Translations under genes and position numbers: made by a program
Notes under the pieces: generated by a model
Seen by the model: only the letters and a program-made list of their open reading frames with translations
Told to the model about the DNA's origin: nothing
The model's database searches: none
NCBI GenBank assembly: GCA_900471485.1
Contig: UCEU01000001.1
Coordinates: forward strand, 496,001-560,000
Direction: 5' to 3'
Origin: Hyphomicrobiales bacterium
GTDB taxonomy: Bacteria; Pseudomonadota; Alphaproteobacteria; Rhizobiales; Rhizobiaceae
Length of the DNA: 64,000 bases
Shown: piece by piece, positions 27,414-36,602 of the stretch
Layout: each line of letters begins with the position of its first letter
How positions within the stretch are numbered: the first letter of the stretch is position 1

Positions 27414-27902
27414 ATGATTCTGAAAAGCCAAGTCGAGTGGGCGCTCCACTGTTGCGCCATCCTCGCGGGCCTGCCGGAAGGCAGGTACCTCTCCACCAAG
27501 GCATTGGCCGAGTTTCACGGTCTGCCGAAGGAATATCTCTCCAAGGCCCTGCAGAGCGTGTCGCAAGCCAGCCTCGTGGAAACGACGCTCGGCCCGAGCG
27601 GCGGCTACCGGCTGGCCCGTCCGCCGTCCGAGATCACGTTTCTGGATATCGTCGAGGCCGTCGAGGGCAAGGCGCGTACATTCACCTGCAACAACATTCG
27701 CGCCAACAATCCCTGCCGGCCCGCGGGATTCTGCGATACCAAGCCCTGCGCGGTCGCCCGCGTCATGTGGCAGGCGGATGAGGCGTGGCGCAATACGCTG
27801 CGCGGGGTGCGCCTTTCCGATCTTGTCGAAACGCTGGGCGAGGAAGTGCCGCCGGATATCTGGAAAGGCAGCTACGAGTGGGTGCTCAAGCGCGCCGGCT
27901 GA
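27414..27902 (+). CDS. Rrf2-family transcriptional regulator
   Basis: 162-residue regulator with an N-terminal winged helix (ALAEFHGLPKEYLSKALQSVSQASLVET, then GPSGGYRLARPP), the Rrf2 hallmark. Four cysteines cluster in the C-terminal half (TFTCNN, NPCRP, GFCDT, KPCA), compatible with an iron-sulfur cluster or redox switch as in IscR, NsrR and RirA. It is not an obvious RirA. The ATG at 27414 follows AGAGAAG. It lies between an adenylate cyclase and an MscS-type channel gene, both on the opposite strand, so its targets beyond its own promoter are unclear. Confidence 0.9.
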   Translation: MILKSQVEWALHCCAILAGLPEGRYLSTKALAEFHGLPKEYLSKALQSVSQASLVETTLGPSGGYRLARPPSEITFLDIVEAVEGKARTFTCNNIRANNPCRPAGFCDTKPCAVARVMWQADEAWRNTLRGVRLSDLVETLGEEVPPDIWKGSYEWVLKRAG

Positions 27903-27914
27903 CATGGCGCGCAT

Positions 27915-29405
27915 TCAGCTCTGAAAAATCGTGCGGATGGTGTGCAACAAGGCACGTGCCCTGTGCGCCTGGCTTGCCTCCGGCACAAAGTCGTCTTCAA
28001 GACGTGGCGTGCGGCTCGCCAGAATGGCCGCGAGATCTTCGGCCAAGGCCGGGCGGTTGAGCAGCAGCGGCGCAAGGCTCCTTTGATCGATCTCATAGAC
28101 GGTGACGCGGGTAAGCGCTTCCAGTGTGTTGACCTCCCCCATCCCCGCCAGCAGTCCTGTCTCGCCGAAGAAATCCCCCGGTGCCAGCCTCCCCCGATCG
28201 GCATCATCATGGCGCATCACCACCACGCCGGCGCGGACCATCATCAGTGACGGAAGCAATTCCCCTTCCCGCGCGATGACATCTCCCTTTCGGAACTCGC
28301 GCGCTACGGTGACCTCGGCAAGCGCCTGCTTCTCCTCTTGCGTCAGCGTCGTGAAGATCGGGATCGCCTCGATCAGTTCAAGCGGTGTCACACGCGGCGG
28401 CTGCGCGTTTTCCTCGGTCGGCAATTCCATCTGCAGCACCGAGGCCGTGGCCGGTATCGCGAGCAGCAGACCAGCCGACTTGCAATGACGATAGACGAGA
28501 TCCAGCACCTCGTTCCGCGCCGTCGTCCTGAGTGATGGGCTTGAAACCCTGAACTGCAACTCGATCTCAAGCGCGGTTGCGTCGAGCGCCTTCATGGCGA
28601 CGATCGGTGACGGCTCCTTGACGATGGAATTGCAGCTTGCGAGCGCGGAGCGCATGACGTCGCGAATGATCACCGGCATGCGCGTGGGTGCGAGCCGGAT
28701 CGTCAGCGTGAGCAAATGCGCCTCGTCCGGCCGGCTGATATTGGTCAGGCCGAGTTTTGCCAGAAAACTGTTCGGAAGGACGACGAGGTTGTTCGCGGCG
28801 GTCAGGATATGCGTTGCCCGCCATGTGCTCTCCATGACCCGGCCTTCCGTGCCATCGCTGAGCAATATCCAATCGCCGATCACATAGGGGCGGCCGAGCG
28901 TAAGCGCGATACCGGAGAAGACGTCGCTTAAGGTGTTCTGTAGCGCCAGGCCGAGCACGATGGCGATAACGCCCGACGTCGCGACCAGCGTGCCGATCGG
29001 GATGCCGAAGACGAATGCAAGAACCGAGAGCGCCACGCATAGATAGACAACGCCGACCACCAGATCCTGCAGGAGCCTTGCCTCGCGCGGCGCGCCATCC
29101 AGCACGAGATATATCCTGATGAAGCCGATCACTGCCCAAGCCAGATGGATCCACCAGAGCGCCTTGGCGACTGCCGAGATCACGGCTGTTCGGCCATCCA
29201 ACCCCTGCCCCTCGAAACGGTAGGGTACGATGCCACCTGCGAACAGGATGGCGGACATGACGGCGAAGAACAGAATCTGGACGATGAGCCGCGTGTTGAC
29301 TTTTTCGCTTGGGATGAGATGCCAGGCGACGATCCCTGCCAATCCGATGGCGATCAGCCATGCTCTCGGGTTCGCCAGAAGAAAATCGTAAAGCACGTGA
29401 GCCAT
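27915..29405 (-). CDS. MscS-family channel with cyclic-nucleotide-binding domain
   Basis: 496-residue membrane protein. Four or five hydrophobic segments lie in residues 1-165, the last being the glycine/alanine-rich pore helix (GTLVATSGVIAIVLGLALQNTLSDVFSGI). The MscS beta domain follows (GDWILLSDGTEGRVMESTWRATHILT). Residues about 345-470 form a cyclic-nucleotide-binding domain (FRKGDVIAREGELLPSLMMVRAGVVV, then GDFFGETGLLAG), so opening may respond to cAMP. Such bacterial CNG-type MscS proteins are known. The Rrf2 gene is convergent, with 12 bases between. Confidence 0.92.
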   Translation of the reverse strand: MAHVLYDFLLANPRAWLIAIGLAGIVAWHLIPSEKVNTRLIVQILFFAVMSAILFAGGIVPYRFEGQGLDGRTAVISAVAKALWWIHLAWAVIGFIRIYLVLDGAPREARLLQDLVVGVVYLCVALSVLAFVFGIPIGTLVATSGVIAIVLGLALQNTLSDVFSGIALTLGRPYVIGDWILLSDGTEGRVMESTWRATHILTAANNLVVLPNSFLAKLGLTNISRPDEAHLLTLTIRLAPTRMPVIIRDVMRSALASCNSIVKEPSPIVAMKALDATALEIELQFRVSSPSLRTTARNEVLDLVYRHCKSAGLLLAIPATASVLQMELPTEENAQPPRVTPLELIEAIPIFTTLTQEEKQALAEVTVAREFRKGDVIAREGELLPSLMMVRAGVVVMRHDDADRGRLAPGDFFGETGLLAGMGEVNTLEALTRVTVYEIDQRSLAPLLLNRPALAEDLAAILASRTPRLEDDFVPEASQAHRARALLHTIRTIFQS

Positions 29406-29483
29406 CGCCTCTAACCTCTTGCAAAATAGTTAAAAGCGGTAGCCCGCACTGACATGGAGTAGCGCGTGCAACCGCTTCCCGCA

Positions 29484-29900
29484 TCATTTCTTCATCGGAA
29501 ACGTCAGCTCTTTCTGCTCGGTATCGACGACGAAGACCGCAAGCAGCTTGGCGGGCTTGGTCTTGCTGTCGTTCTCGCTGACGCCATGCCGGTCTCCCGG
29601 CATCTCGGAGAAGTTTTCACCGGCATGGAAGACCTTGACCGGACCGTCATTCACCTGACTGCGGATCGCGCCTTCTAGCACGGTGGCATAGATGAAGGCG
29701 GTATCGGGGTGGGTATGCGCCTCGGAGAAGCCGCCTGGACCGTACTCGACGAGAACGCCCTTTATGCTCTTGCCGGGTACATTGGGAAGAACATGTTCAT
29801 AGACAACCGAGACCTTCGACGCCTTGCTGGTATCGTGGGCTGAAACGGCGGTGGCGGAGAGCATGGCGATCGCCATGGCGGCGGATAGTTTCGTGATCAT
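29484..29900 (-). CDS. Secreted cupin-domain protein
   Basis: 138-residue protein with a signal peptide (residues 1-21, ending AVSAHD) and a single cupin barrel: GGFSEAHTHPDTAFIYATVLEGAI carries the first metal-ligand motif and GENFSEMPGDRHGVSEN the second. Function is unknown; similar cupins often accompany stress and detoxification genes. It is the last gene of the minus-strand set that starts with the AhpD-like gene. Confidence 0.88.
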   Translation of the reverse strand: MITKLSAAMAIAMLSATAVSAHDTSKASKVSVVYEHVLPNVPGKSIKGVLVEYGPGGFSEAHTHPDTAFIYATVLEGAIRSQVNDGPVKVFHAGENFSEMPGDRHGVSENDSKTKPAKLLAVFVVDTEQKELTFPMKK

Positions 29901-29973
29901 CTCAAAACTCCATCGTTAGAGATAGGGGCGGACGGGCAGCCGACAGGTGTGTGGCAGCCCGTCGCTGTTGGTG

Positions 29974-30729
29974 TCACTTGGCCGACTTCGACGTAGCGAA
30001 CCATTGTTCGAACGTAATGTTGCCGAGGTGCGGGTTGTCGTTGGACACAAGCGAATTGTCGTCTAGCCGCGCCCCGAAGTAGCGGGCTTCGGGGTCGGCC
30101 TCGACAACGCGCGCATCGTTCGTTGCCTTCAGGTAGCGGGCGACAAGTTCGCTGAGGCGGACACGTTCCGGACCGGCGATCTCGACGGTGGCATTGGCCG
30201 GCGCCGAAAGCGCCGCCTTCGCCATCGCATCCGCCACGTCGTCGGAGGCGATCGGCTGCACATAGGCAGGCGATAGGTGCACGGTCTGGCCGACCGTTCC
30301 GGACTGGGCGATCCCGCTCAAAAACTCCATGAACTGCGTGGAGTGAACGATCGTGTAGGGAATTCCGGATTGCCGGATCAGCTTTTCCTGCGCAAGTTTG
30401 CCACGGAAATACCCGCTCTCCTGCAGACGCTCGGTGCCGACGACAGACAGAGCGATATGGTGCCTGACGCCGGCAGCCTTCTCGGCCGCAATCAGGTTGC
30501 GACCGGATGTCTCGAAGAATTCGAGCACGGCCTTGTCCTCGAACGAAGGCGAGTTCGCGAGATCGAGCACGACATCGGTGCCCGCAAGAGCCTCGCTCAG
30601 CCCCTCGCCCGTGATGGTATTGACACCCGTGTTCGGGGAGGCCGCGATGACTTCATGGCCCTGGCCGCGCAGGCGTTCGACAGTCTTCGAACCGATGAGG
30701 CCGGTTCCGCCGATGACAACGATTTTCAT
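29974..30729 (-). CDS. NAD(P)-binding protein, NmrA/atypical SDR family
   Basis: 251-residue Rossmann protein starting MKIVVIGGTGLIGSKTV, the dinucleotide-binding motif. It resembles NmrA-like and atypical short-chain dehydrogenases; the catalytic YxxxK of classical enzymes is replaced by YFRGKLAQEKL. It may be an oxidoreductase or a redox-sensing protein. Middle gene of the AhpD-like/SDR/cupin set. The substrate cannot be inferred. Confidence 0.88.
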   Translation of the reverse strand: MKIVVIGGTGLIGSKTVERLRGQGHEVIAASPNTGVNTITGEGLSEALAGTDVVLDLANSPSFEDKAVLEFFETSGRNLIAAEKAAGVRHHIALSVVGTERLQESGYFRGKLAQEKLIRQSGIPYTIVHSTQFMEFLSGIAQSGTVGQTVHLSPAYVQPIASDDVADAMAKAALSAPANATVEIAGPERVRLSELVARYLKATNDARVVEADPEARYFGARLDDNSLVSNDNPHLGNITFEQWFATSKSAK

Positions 30730-30798
30730 AGCAGTTCTCCTTCGCAGCCGCGCTGCGGCTGCGTTGTTGTCGGACAGTGGATGACATTCAGCTGCGGA

Positions 30799-31278
30799 TT
30801 AGTTCAGGCCGGCCTTATCGAGGCCGAAAGCCTTGTCTGCGGAGCCGGGTACATTCTTGAAACCAATGCTGAGGCGGTTCCAGGCGTTGATCGCCATGAT
30901 CGAGAAGGTCAGATCCGAGACCTCCTTCTCCGAAAGCTGGCCACGAACGCGTTCATAGAGTTCGTCGGGGACGCCGCCCTCGGGCAGTTTGGTCAGGGCT
31001 TCCGTCCAGGCAAGGGCAGCGCGTTCACGTGGAGCGAAGAGTGTCGATTCCCGCCAGATGGCAACGTGGTAGAGGCGAAGCTCCGTCTCGCCGGCGATCT
31101 TCGCTTCCTTGACGTGCATGTCGAGGCAGAAGCCGCAGCCGTTGATCTGCGACGCGCGGATCTGGACGAGATTGCGAATGCTCTCCTCGATGACGCTGCT
31201 CTTCAGCGCAAGGCTGAAATCCATGAACTTTTTCACGAGCTCAGGGGAATGCTGCATGTAGTTCAGTCGCTGTGTCAT
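30799..31278 (-). CDS. AhpD-like carboxymuconolactone decarboxylase family protein
   Basis: 159-residue helical protein with the alkylhydroperoxidase motif RASQINGCGFCLDMHVKEA, containing the CxxC pair and the downstream histidine. Members act as thiol-dependent peroxidases. The start at 31278 follows GAGAGGAAAG. It is the first gene of the set with the NAD(P)-binding and cupin genes and is divergent from a LysR gene. An inverted repeat lies 17 bases upstream. A role in oxidative or electrophile stress is inferred. Confidence 0.9.
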   Translation of the reverse strand: MTQRLNYMQHSPELVKKFMDFSLALKSSVIEESIRNLVQIRASQINGCGFCLDMHVKEAKIAGETELRLYHVAIWRESTLFAPRERAALAWTEALTKLPEGGVPDELYERVRGQLSEKEVSDLTFSIMAINAWNRLSIGFKNVPGSADKAFGLDKAGLN

Positions 31279-31294
31279 TGTCTTTCCTCTCAAT

Positions 31295-31315
31295 TAAGGA
31301 CATGTATTGTCCTTA
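31295..31315. promoter_or_regulatory. Inverted repeat in front of the AhpD-like gene
   Basis: Arms TAAGGACA and TGTCCTTA separated by TGTAT, 17 bases upstream of the AhpD-like start codon. The tight symmetry is unlike a LysR T-N11-A site, so the repressor may be another protein. Seen directly; role inferred. Confidence 0.55.
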
Positions 31316-31411
31316 TGGATGCAAGGTATCCGTAATTGCTGGACTGTAAAGTCATTCCTCGCTAGGATCGCGGCATAAAGCCTATGCGCAAAAGTATGAG
31401 GGGGAGATCGC

Positions 31412-32326
31412 ATGGACATCGTATCGGCATTGCAGGCGTTCCTGCGGGTGGTCGAGACGCGCTCGTTCTCGGCAGCAGCCTCCGATCTGGGCGTCACCCA
31501 GCCGGCGGTGTCGCGCCAGGTCGCGGCTCTGGAGAGCCACTTCAACACCCGCCTGCTGCATCGGACCACGAGCGGCCTCTCGCTCACCGCCGAAGGCGAG
31601 CGCATGATGCCCATGGCGCTTCACATTCTGGAATCGGTAGAAGAGCTTGGCGATGCCGTCGGCTCGGATGGCACAACGGCCTCAGGAAAGGTACGCCTGA
31701 GCGCGCCCGCGCCCATGGGGCTCTATCTCAGCGATCGCATGGGCGATCTGCTGTCAACGCATCCGAAGCTCTCGGTGGAACTGATCCTGCGGGAGGAGCC
31801 ATCGGATCTCATAGAGGAAGGGATCGACCTCGAAATAAGGCTTGGCGACGTGGCAGACAGCAGCCTCATATGCCGGCGCATCGGCTGGACGACGGCCTTC
31901 CTGGTCGCCTCGCCCGCCTATCTCGAGCGTTACCCGGCGCCTCGCAAACCGCACGACGTCTCGACCCACGAGTGCATCTGCTACAGCCGCGCCGGCAACG
32001 GGCGGACGTGGTCGTTTTCGAGCGGGTCGGATGAGGTCGCGGTCCGGATCGCGCCGAGGCTGCTCTCCAACAGTGCCGTTGCCGTGCACCGCGCGGCATT
32101 GTCGGGCGCGGGGCTGGCTATATTGTCCCACATCATCGCCGTTCCCGACATTGCCGCAGGCAGGCTTGTGCATGTGATGAAGGATTTCCCGCCGACGCGC
32201 CTGCCGATCTATCTCGTCTATCCGTCGAGACGCAACATACCGCTACGGGTCAGGACAGTGCTCGATTTCCTGACGACCGCGACGCAGCAGGACCCGTCGA
32301 TGTGCGCTTCCGGAGACGCGGACTAG
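31412..32326 (+). CDS. LysR-family transcriptional regulator
   Basis: 304-residue regulator with the N-terminal helix-turn-helix (RSFSAAASDLGVTQPAVSRQVAALE) and a LysR effector-binding domain of the CrgA/DmlR-like subgroup. GGGGGAG precedes the ATG. It is divergent from the AhpD-like operon and probably regulates it. The effector is unknown. No redox cysteine pair like that of OxyR is visible. Confidence 0.9.
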   Translation: MDIVSALQAFLRVVETRSFSAAASDLGVTQPAVSRQVAALESHFNTRLLHRTTSGLSLTAEGERMMPMALHILESVEELGDAVGSDGTTASGKVRLSAPAPMGLYLSDRMGDLLSTHPKLSVELILREEPSDLIEEGIDLEIRLGDVADSSLICRRIGWTTAFLVASPAYLERYPAPRKPHDVSTHECICYSRAGNGRTWSFSSGSDEVAVRIAPRLLSNSAVAVHRAALSGAGLAILSHIIAVPDIAAGRLVHVMKDFPPTRLPIYLVYPSRRNIPLRVRTVLDFLTTATQQDPSMCASGDAD

Positions 32327-32337
32327 CGGGAAAATTT

Positions 32338-32364
32338 GGGCGGCGGCTGATGGGGCCGTCGCCC
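32338..32364. terminator. Bidirectional terminator between LysR and ABC ATPase genes
   Basis: Near-perfect 10-bp inverted repeat GGGCGGCGGC / GCCGTCGCCC, followed on the minus strand by AAATTTTCC. It lies between two convergent genes. Confidence 0.65.
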
Positions 32365-32372
32365 TTCCCCGA

Positions 32373-33443
32373 TCAGATGCGAACGCCGCTGGCGTCATCG
32401 AAGAGATGCAGTTGCGCGGGGTCAATCAACACACCAATTGCCTCGCCGGCACGCGCCGAGCCGCGACCGGTCTCCACGATCGTCAGTTCCGGCGTCGTCG
32501 CGGCGGTGATGAAGGTCGAGGAGCCTGTGGATTCGACGACCTCGACCGGCACATCGAACGTCCCCTGCCCCGCCGCCGTTATCCCGATATGCTCCGGCCG
32601 AATGCCTACCGTGACCTTGCGGCCCAGCTGCAACTGCCGTGTGCCCTGGAAGGTGTGCTGTGCCGTCCCGAGGTCGATCGTCAGCCCGCTTCCGTCGGCC
32701 TGCACGACGCCAGGAATGAAGTTCATCGCCGGCGAGCCGATGAAGCCCGCCACGAACTTGTTGGCCGGCGTGTCGTAGAGCTCGAGCGGCCTGCCCTGCT
32801 GCTCGATAACACCCTCGCGCATGACGACGACGTGGTCGGCCATGGTCATAGCCTCGATCTGGTCGTGGGTGACGTAGACCGAGGTCGCGCCGAGCCGGTC
32901 GTGCAGCGCTCGGATTTCCTTGCGCATGTGAACGCGCAGCGCCGCGTCAAGGTTCGACAACGGCTCATCGAAGAGGAAGGCCTTGGGGTGACGGATGATG
33001 GCGCGGCTCATCGCCACGCGCTGGCGCTGGCCACCGGAGAGCTCTCGCGGGTAGCGCTTGAGCAGGTTGGAGAGCCCCGTCGTTGCCGCCACGTCGGCTG
33101 CGGCCTTCTTGGCCTCGGCCTTGGCAACGCCGCGGATACGCAGGCTGTAGGTCAGGTTTTCCTCGACCGTCATGTGCGGATAAAGCGCGTAGGACTGGAA
33201 CACCATGGCGACGTCGCGCTTGCGCGGCGGCACATTGTTCATCAGTTCGCCTGCGATCTTGAGGTCACCCTCGGAGATGCTTTCAAGGCCTGCGAGCGAG
33301 CGCAGCAAGGTGGACTTGCCACAGCCTGACGGGCCGACGAGCGCTACGAAGCTGCCCTTGGCGATCTCAAGGTTGATGTTCTTCAGCGCATGGAAGGCAC
33401 CATAATGCTTGTTGACGCCGCTGAGCTCGATCTGATTGGTCAT
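32373..33443 (-). CDS. Carbohydrate ABC transporter ATPase (UgpC/MsmK-like)
   Basis: 356-residue ATPase. Walker A GPSGCGKST, signature LSGGQRQRVAMSRA, Walker B AFLFDEP, D-loop LSNLDAALR, switch VTHDQIEA, then a TOBE domain with GIRPEHIGI, as in sugar importers of the MalK/UgpC/MsmK group. ATG at 33443 overlaps the stop of the permease gene (ATGA). Last gene of the LacI-controlled operon. It may serve more than one sugar transporter, as MsmK does. Confidence 0.93.
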   Translation of the reverse strand: MTNQIELSGVNKHYGAFHALKNINLEIAKGSFVALVGPSGCGKSTLLRSLAGLESISEGDLKIAGELMNNVPPRKRDVAMVFQSYALYPHMTVEENLTYSLRIRGVAKAEAKKAAADVAATTGLSNLLKRYPRELSGGQRQRVAMSRAIIRHPKAFLFDEPLSNLDAALRVHMRKEIRALHDRLGATSVYVTHDQIEAMTMADHVVVMREGVIEQQGRPLELYDTPANKFVAGFIGSPAMNFIPGVVQADGSGLTIDLGTAQHTFQGTRQLQLGRKVTVGIRPEHIGITAAGQGTFDVPVEVVESTGSSTFITAATTPELTIVETGRGSARAGEAIGVLIDPAQLHLFDDASGVRI

Positions 33444-34267
33444 TTGAGGGCTCCAGAGGTGAGGCCGGATACGATGCGGCGCTGCAAGAGAACGAAGATG
33501 GCGAGAACGGGCGTCACATACATCGTGGCGTAGGCCATGATGTTGTTCCACTCGCTGGTGTTCGGCCCCATGAAGGAGTTGAGACCGACGCTGGCGGGCT
33601 GAAGCTCGGCTTCCTGGATCATCGACTTCGAATAGACGAACTCGCCGAAGGCCTGCATGAAGATCAGGATCGCGCTGACGAGGATGCCGTTACGGGCAAG
33701 CGGCAGCACGATATTGAAGAAGGCGCCGAAGCGGGAGTTGCCGTCGACAAGTGCTGCTTCCTCGAGCTCCATCGGCACGGCCATGAAGGTGGCGCGCACC
33801 AGGACCACGAAGAACGGCATGCTTTTCGCAGCAATCGCCAGGATCACGGCGAAACGCGGATAGTCGAGCAGGCCGAACTGCGAGAAGCCCACGAAGATCG
33901 GCGTGATCATCAGCGATGCCGGCAGGACCTGCAGCATGAGGATGAGGAACAGGCCGATATCCACCCACATGTTGCGATAGCGCGCCAGCACATAGGCACA
34001 GCCGACGCCGAGCACGGTGATCAGCGCCACCGAACCGAAGGCGATGACGACAGAGTTCCAGAGATAGAGCCCCATGTTCCGGCTTTCCCACACATAAGCG
34101 TAGGTTCCCCATTGCGGCGAGGACGGCCAGAAGCTGGGCGGGTTGGCGAACATCTCCGAGCCGCTTTTCAGCGCCGTGATATACATCCAGTAGAGCGGGA
34201 AGAGATAGATTGCCGCCAGAACGATCGCGATGAACAGCATCAGGCGGTTGCGGTTGGTATCGCTCAT
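33440..34267 (-). CDS. Carbohydrate ABC permease (MalG/UgpE-like)
   Basis: 275-residue inner-membrane permease with six helices. The EAA loop is MELEEAALVDGNSRFGAFFNIVLPLARNG. It overlaps its neighbours by four bases on both sides, which points to coupled translation with the partner permease and the ATPase. Confidence 0.93.
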   Translation of the reverse strand: MSDTNRNRLMLFIAIVLAAIYLFPLYWMYITALKSGSEMFANPPSFWPSSPQWGTYAYVWESRNMGLYLWNSVVIAFGSVALITVLGVGCAYVLARYRNMWVDIGLFLILMLQVLPASLMITPIFVGFSQFGLLDYPRFAVILAIAAKSMPFFVVLVRATFMAVPMELEEAALVDGNSRFGAFFNIVLPLARNGILVSAILIFMQAFGEFVYSKSMIQEAELQPASVGLNSFMGPNTSEWNNIMAYATMYVTPVLAIFVLLQRRIVSGLTSGALK

Positions 34268-35166
34268 CCGCGCACCTCATGTTTTGTCGACCGGACATAG
34301 ACGATCGAGGCGAACATCACGAAGACGATCATGATGACGGAGATCGTGGCGCCCTTGCCGAAGTCGTATTGCCGGAAGGACAGGTCCCAGGCCCAGTATT
34401 GCGTGACGTTGGACGAATTGTTCGGCCCGCCATCGGTGATGGCCGCGAACAGGTCGAATTGCTGCAGCGTGAAGATCAGGCCGAGCGAGACGATGGCGCC
34501 TATGGTCGAGCGCATCATCGGAAGCGTGATCGTCCAGAAACGCTGCCAGGCATTGGCGCCGTCGAGTTCAGCCGCCTCGTAGAGATCGCCGGGGATCGAA
34601 GACAGGCCGACGGAGAGCAGGATCATGTTGAACGACGTGCCGAGCCAGATATTGGCGATGACCACGGCCCAGAGCGAGAAATTGGGATCCGAGCGCCAGA
34701 AGATGTTGGTGCTGATCAACCCGCTTTCGCGCAGGATGAAATTCAAGACGCCGAAATCGCCAGAAAGCACCCAGTTCCAGATCGCGCCGACGACGAGGCC
34801 GGGCATGACCCACGAGACGAGGAACAGGCCGCGCAGCCAGGAGGCGCCCGGGAAGTTCACCCAAAAGAACAGCGCCAGGCCGAAGCCGATGAGGAACTGG
34901 CCGGCGATCGAGCCGACGACGAACAGCACGGTGTTATAGATGATCGGCAGCGTTTCTGGATGTTTGAACAGGTCGACATAGTTCTTGAAACCGACGAAGG
35001 GGCGCACGAAGGTCCCGAGGCTGAACATGTCGACCTCCTGGAAACTCATGACGATGTTGTAGACAAGCGGCAGGCCCGCGAGCACGAACAGGAAGATGAG
35101 CGGCAGGGTGACAAGCGTGATGTCGAACCCGCGGCCATCGGTGATGCTGGAAAATAGCCTCTTCAT
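34264..35166 (-). CDS. Carbohydrate ABC permease (MalF/UgpA-like)
   Basis: 300-residue permease with six predicted helices and the EAA loop GDLYEAAELDGANAWQRFWTITLPMM. Partner of the MalG-like subunit. It follows the binding-protein gene after 136 bases that contain stem-loops. Confidence 0.93.
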   Translation of the reverse strand: MKRLFSSITDGRGFDITLVTLPLIFLFVLAGLPLVYNIVMSFQEVDMFSLGTFVRPFVGFKNYVDLFKHPETLPIIYNTVLFVVGSIAGQFLIGFGLALFFWVNFPGASWLRGLFLVSWVMPGLVVGAIWNWVLSGDFGVLNFILRESGLISTNIFWRSDPNFSLWAVVIANIWLGTSFNMILLSVGLSSIPGDLYEAAELDGANAWQRFWTITLPMMRSTIGAIVSLGLIFTLQQFDLFAAITDGGPNNSSNVTQYWAWDLSFRQYDFGKGATISVIMIVFVMFASIVYVRSTKHEVRG

Positions 35167-35263
35167 GGATACCCCTTAAGCTCCGAACGGGGCTGCCTGG
35201 CGCTTGCGCGGAAGACAGCCCCTGCCGGGAGGAAACGGTGGGATGGCGCAAACGCCATTGGGG

Positions 35264-35295
35264 TCGGACAGGCGGAGCGCACGCTCCGCTTGCCC
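35264..35295 (-). other. Intercistronic stem-loop behind the sugar-binding-protein gene
   Basis: GCGGAGC / GCTCCGC with a 4-base loop, extended by imperfect pairing on both sides, eight bases after the stop of the binding-protein gene. A second pair, GGGGCTG / CAGCCCC, lies near 35191-35222. Such hairpins commonly stabilise binding-protein mRNA and lower permease expression; that role is inferred. Confidence 0.55.
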
Positions 35296-35302
35296 TGATA
35301 TG

Positions 35303-36535
35303 TCACTCTTCGACGGCCTTGATCTTCTCGGCGGCCTGATCAAGCGCGTCCTTCGGCGTCGCCTGGCCGGTCAACGCGGCCTGGATGGCATCCTGGATTG
35401 CCTTGGAGATCTTCGGCCATTCCGGCGACGGACCGCGCGGCTGAGCATATTTCAGCTGCTCGACGAAGGTCTTCAGCGCATCGTCCTTTAGCTTGTTGCC
35501 AGTCGGCGGGATGGCGATGTCGGAGCGAGCAGGCAGCTGGCCGAACTTCTGGTACATCGTGTCGTCCTTCGAAGCGAAGAACTCAAGCGCCTTGAAGGCT
35601 TCGGCCGGATGCTTGGAATTGGAGAAGATCGCCCAGTTGTAGTCGCCCATGGCCGAAGACCGCTGCGCGCCTTCCTGCGGAACCGGCAGCAGCGCGGTGC
35701 CCCAGTCGAACTTCGCGTCGGTCAGCATGCGGTCGATTTCCCACGGACCGGAGATGGCCATGGCCGCGTTGCCGGCGTTGAAGGTCGCGGTCGCGTCCCA
35801 CTGGCTGCGGGTCAGCGTATCGGGAGAAGCAAGCTTCTCGTCCATGATCTGCTTCCAGACCGTCAGCGCCTTGACGGCACCGTCTGCGTTGATCGTCTTG
35901 TAGGTCGCACCGCCCATCTGCGCCCAAGGCAGGAACTGGAAGGTGCCTTCCTCGTTGGCCTTGGCCGAGAAGGTCAGGCCGTAGACGTTCTTCGAGGGAT
36001 CGGTGAGCTTCTTGGCGTCCGCGACGAGCTCGTCCCAGGTCTGCGGAGGCTTTTCCGGATCGAGGCCGGCGGCCTTGAACATGTCCTTGTTATAGTAGAG
36101 CGCGATCGTGTTGGTCGCCTTCGGCACGCCGTAGAGCTTGCCGTCCCAGGTGGCGGACTTCAGCGGTCCGGGGAAATAGTTCTCGGGCTTGATGACGGTC
36201 GACTTGGCGATCATGTCGGTCAGGTCGAGGAAGGCCTTGCGGGCGGCGAACATCGCATGGTTCGGGTTGTCGATGGCGATGATGTCGGGCGCCTTGCCGG
36301 TCGAGAACGCGCGCATCGATTCGCTGACGACGTCGTCGAACTGGATCTGGCGGTATTCGATCTTGATGCCGTTGTTCTGATCGTTGAATTCCTTGATCAG
36401 GTTCGGCGCCGGCTGAATGTCGCGGTCGAGCGACCAGAGGGTCAGGGTGACGTCTTCGGCCTTGGCGGCTAGGCCGAAGAGCGACACGCCCGCCAGCGCA
36501 AGCGCGCCGATCATTGCAAATTTACGGATAGCCAT
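35303..36535 (-). CDS. Carbohydrate ABC substrate-binding protein
   Basis: 410-residue family 1 solute-binding protein. Signal peptide residues 1-26 ends at AAKAED. The mature protein has the expected start [11 protein letters not shown] and the segments [37 protein letters not shown] and [13 protein letters not shown]. Third gene of the operon after the dehydrogenase and isomerase-like genes. The sugar is unknown; the neighbouring enzymes suggest an inositol-like or oxidisable sugar. Confidence 0.93.
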   Translation of the reverse strand: MAIRKFAMIGALALAGVSLFGLAAKAEDVTLTLWSLDRDIQPAPNLIKEFNDQNNGIKIEYRQIQFDDVVSESMRAFSTGKAPDIIAIDNPNHAMFAARKAFLDLTDMIAKSTVIKPENYFPGPLKSATWDGKLYGVPKATNTIALYYNKDMFKAAGLDPEKPPQTWDELVADAKKLTDPSKNVYGLTFSAKANEEGTFQFLPWAQMGGATYKTINADGAVKALTVWKQIMDEKLASPDTLTRSQWDATATFNAGNAAMAISGPWEIDRMLTDAKFDWGTALLPVPQEGAQRSSAMGDYNWAIFSNSKHPAEAFKALEFFASKDDTMYQKFGQLPARSDIAIPPTGNKLKDDALKTFVEQLKYAQPRGPSPEWPKISKAIQDAIQAALTGQATPKDALDQAAEKIKAVEE

Positions 36536-36568
36536 GGTTCTCCTCCTTTGTGGTTATCCTAGATCGTA

Positions 36569-36593
36569 GGCCGGCAATTCCTCCTTGCCGGCC
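36569..36593 (-). other. Stem-loop between isomerase-like and binding-protein genes
   Basis: Perfect 9-bp inverted repeat GGCCGGCAA / TTGCCGGCC with a 7-base loop in the 67-base gap. No T run, so an mRNA processing or stability element is more likely than a full terminator. Confidence 0.55.
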
Positions 36594-36602
36594 GCGATAC
36601 CA

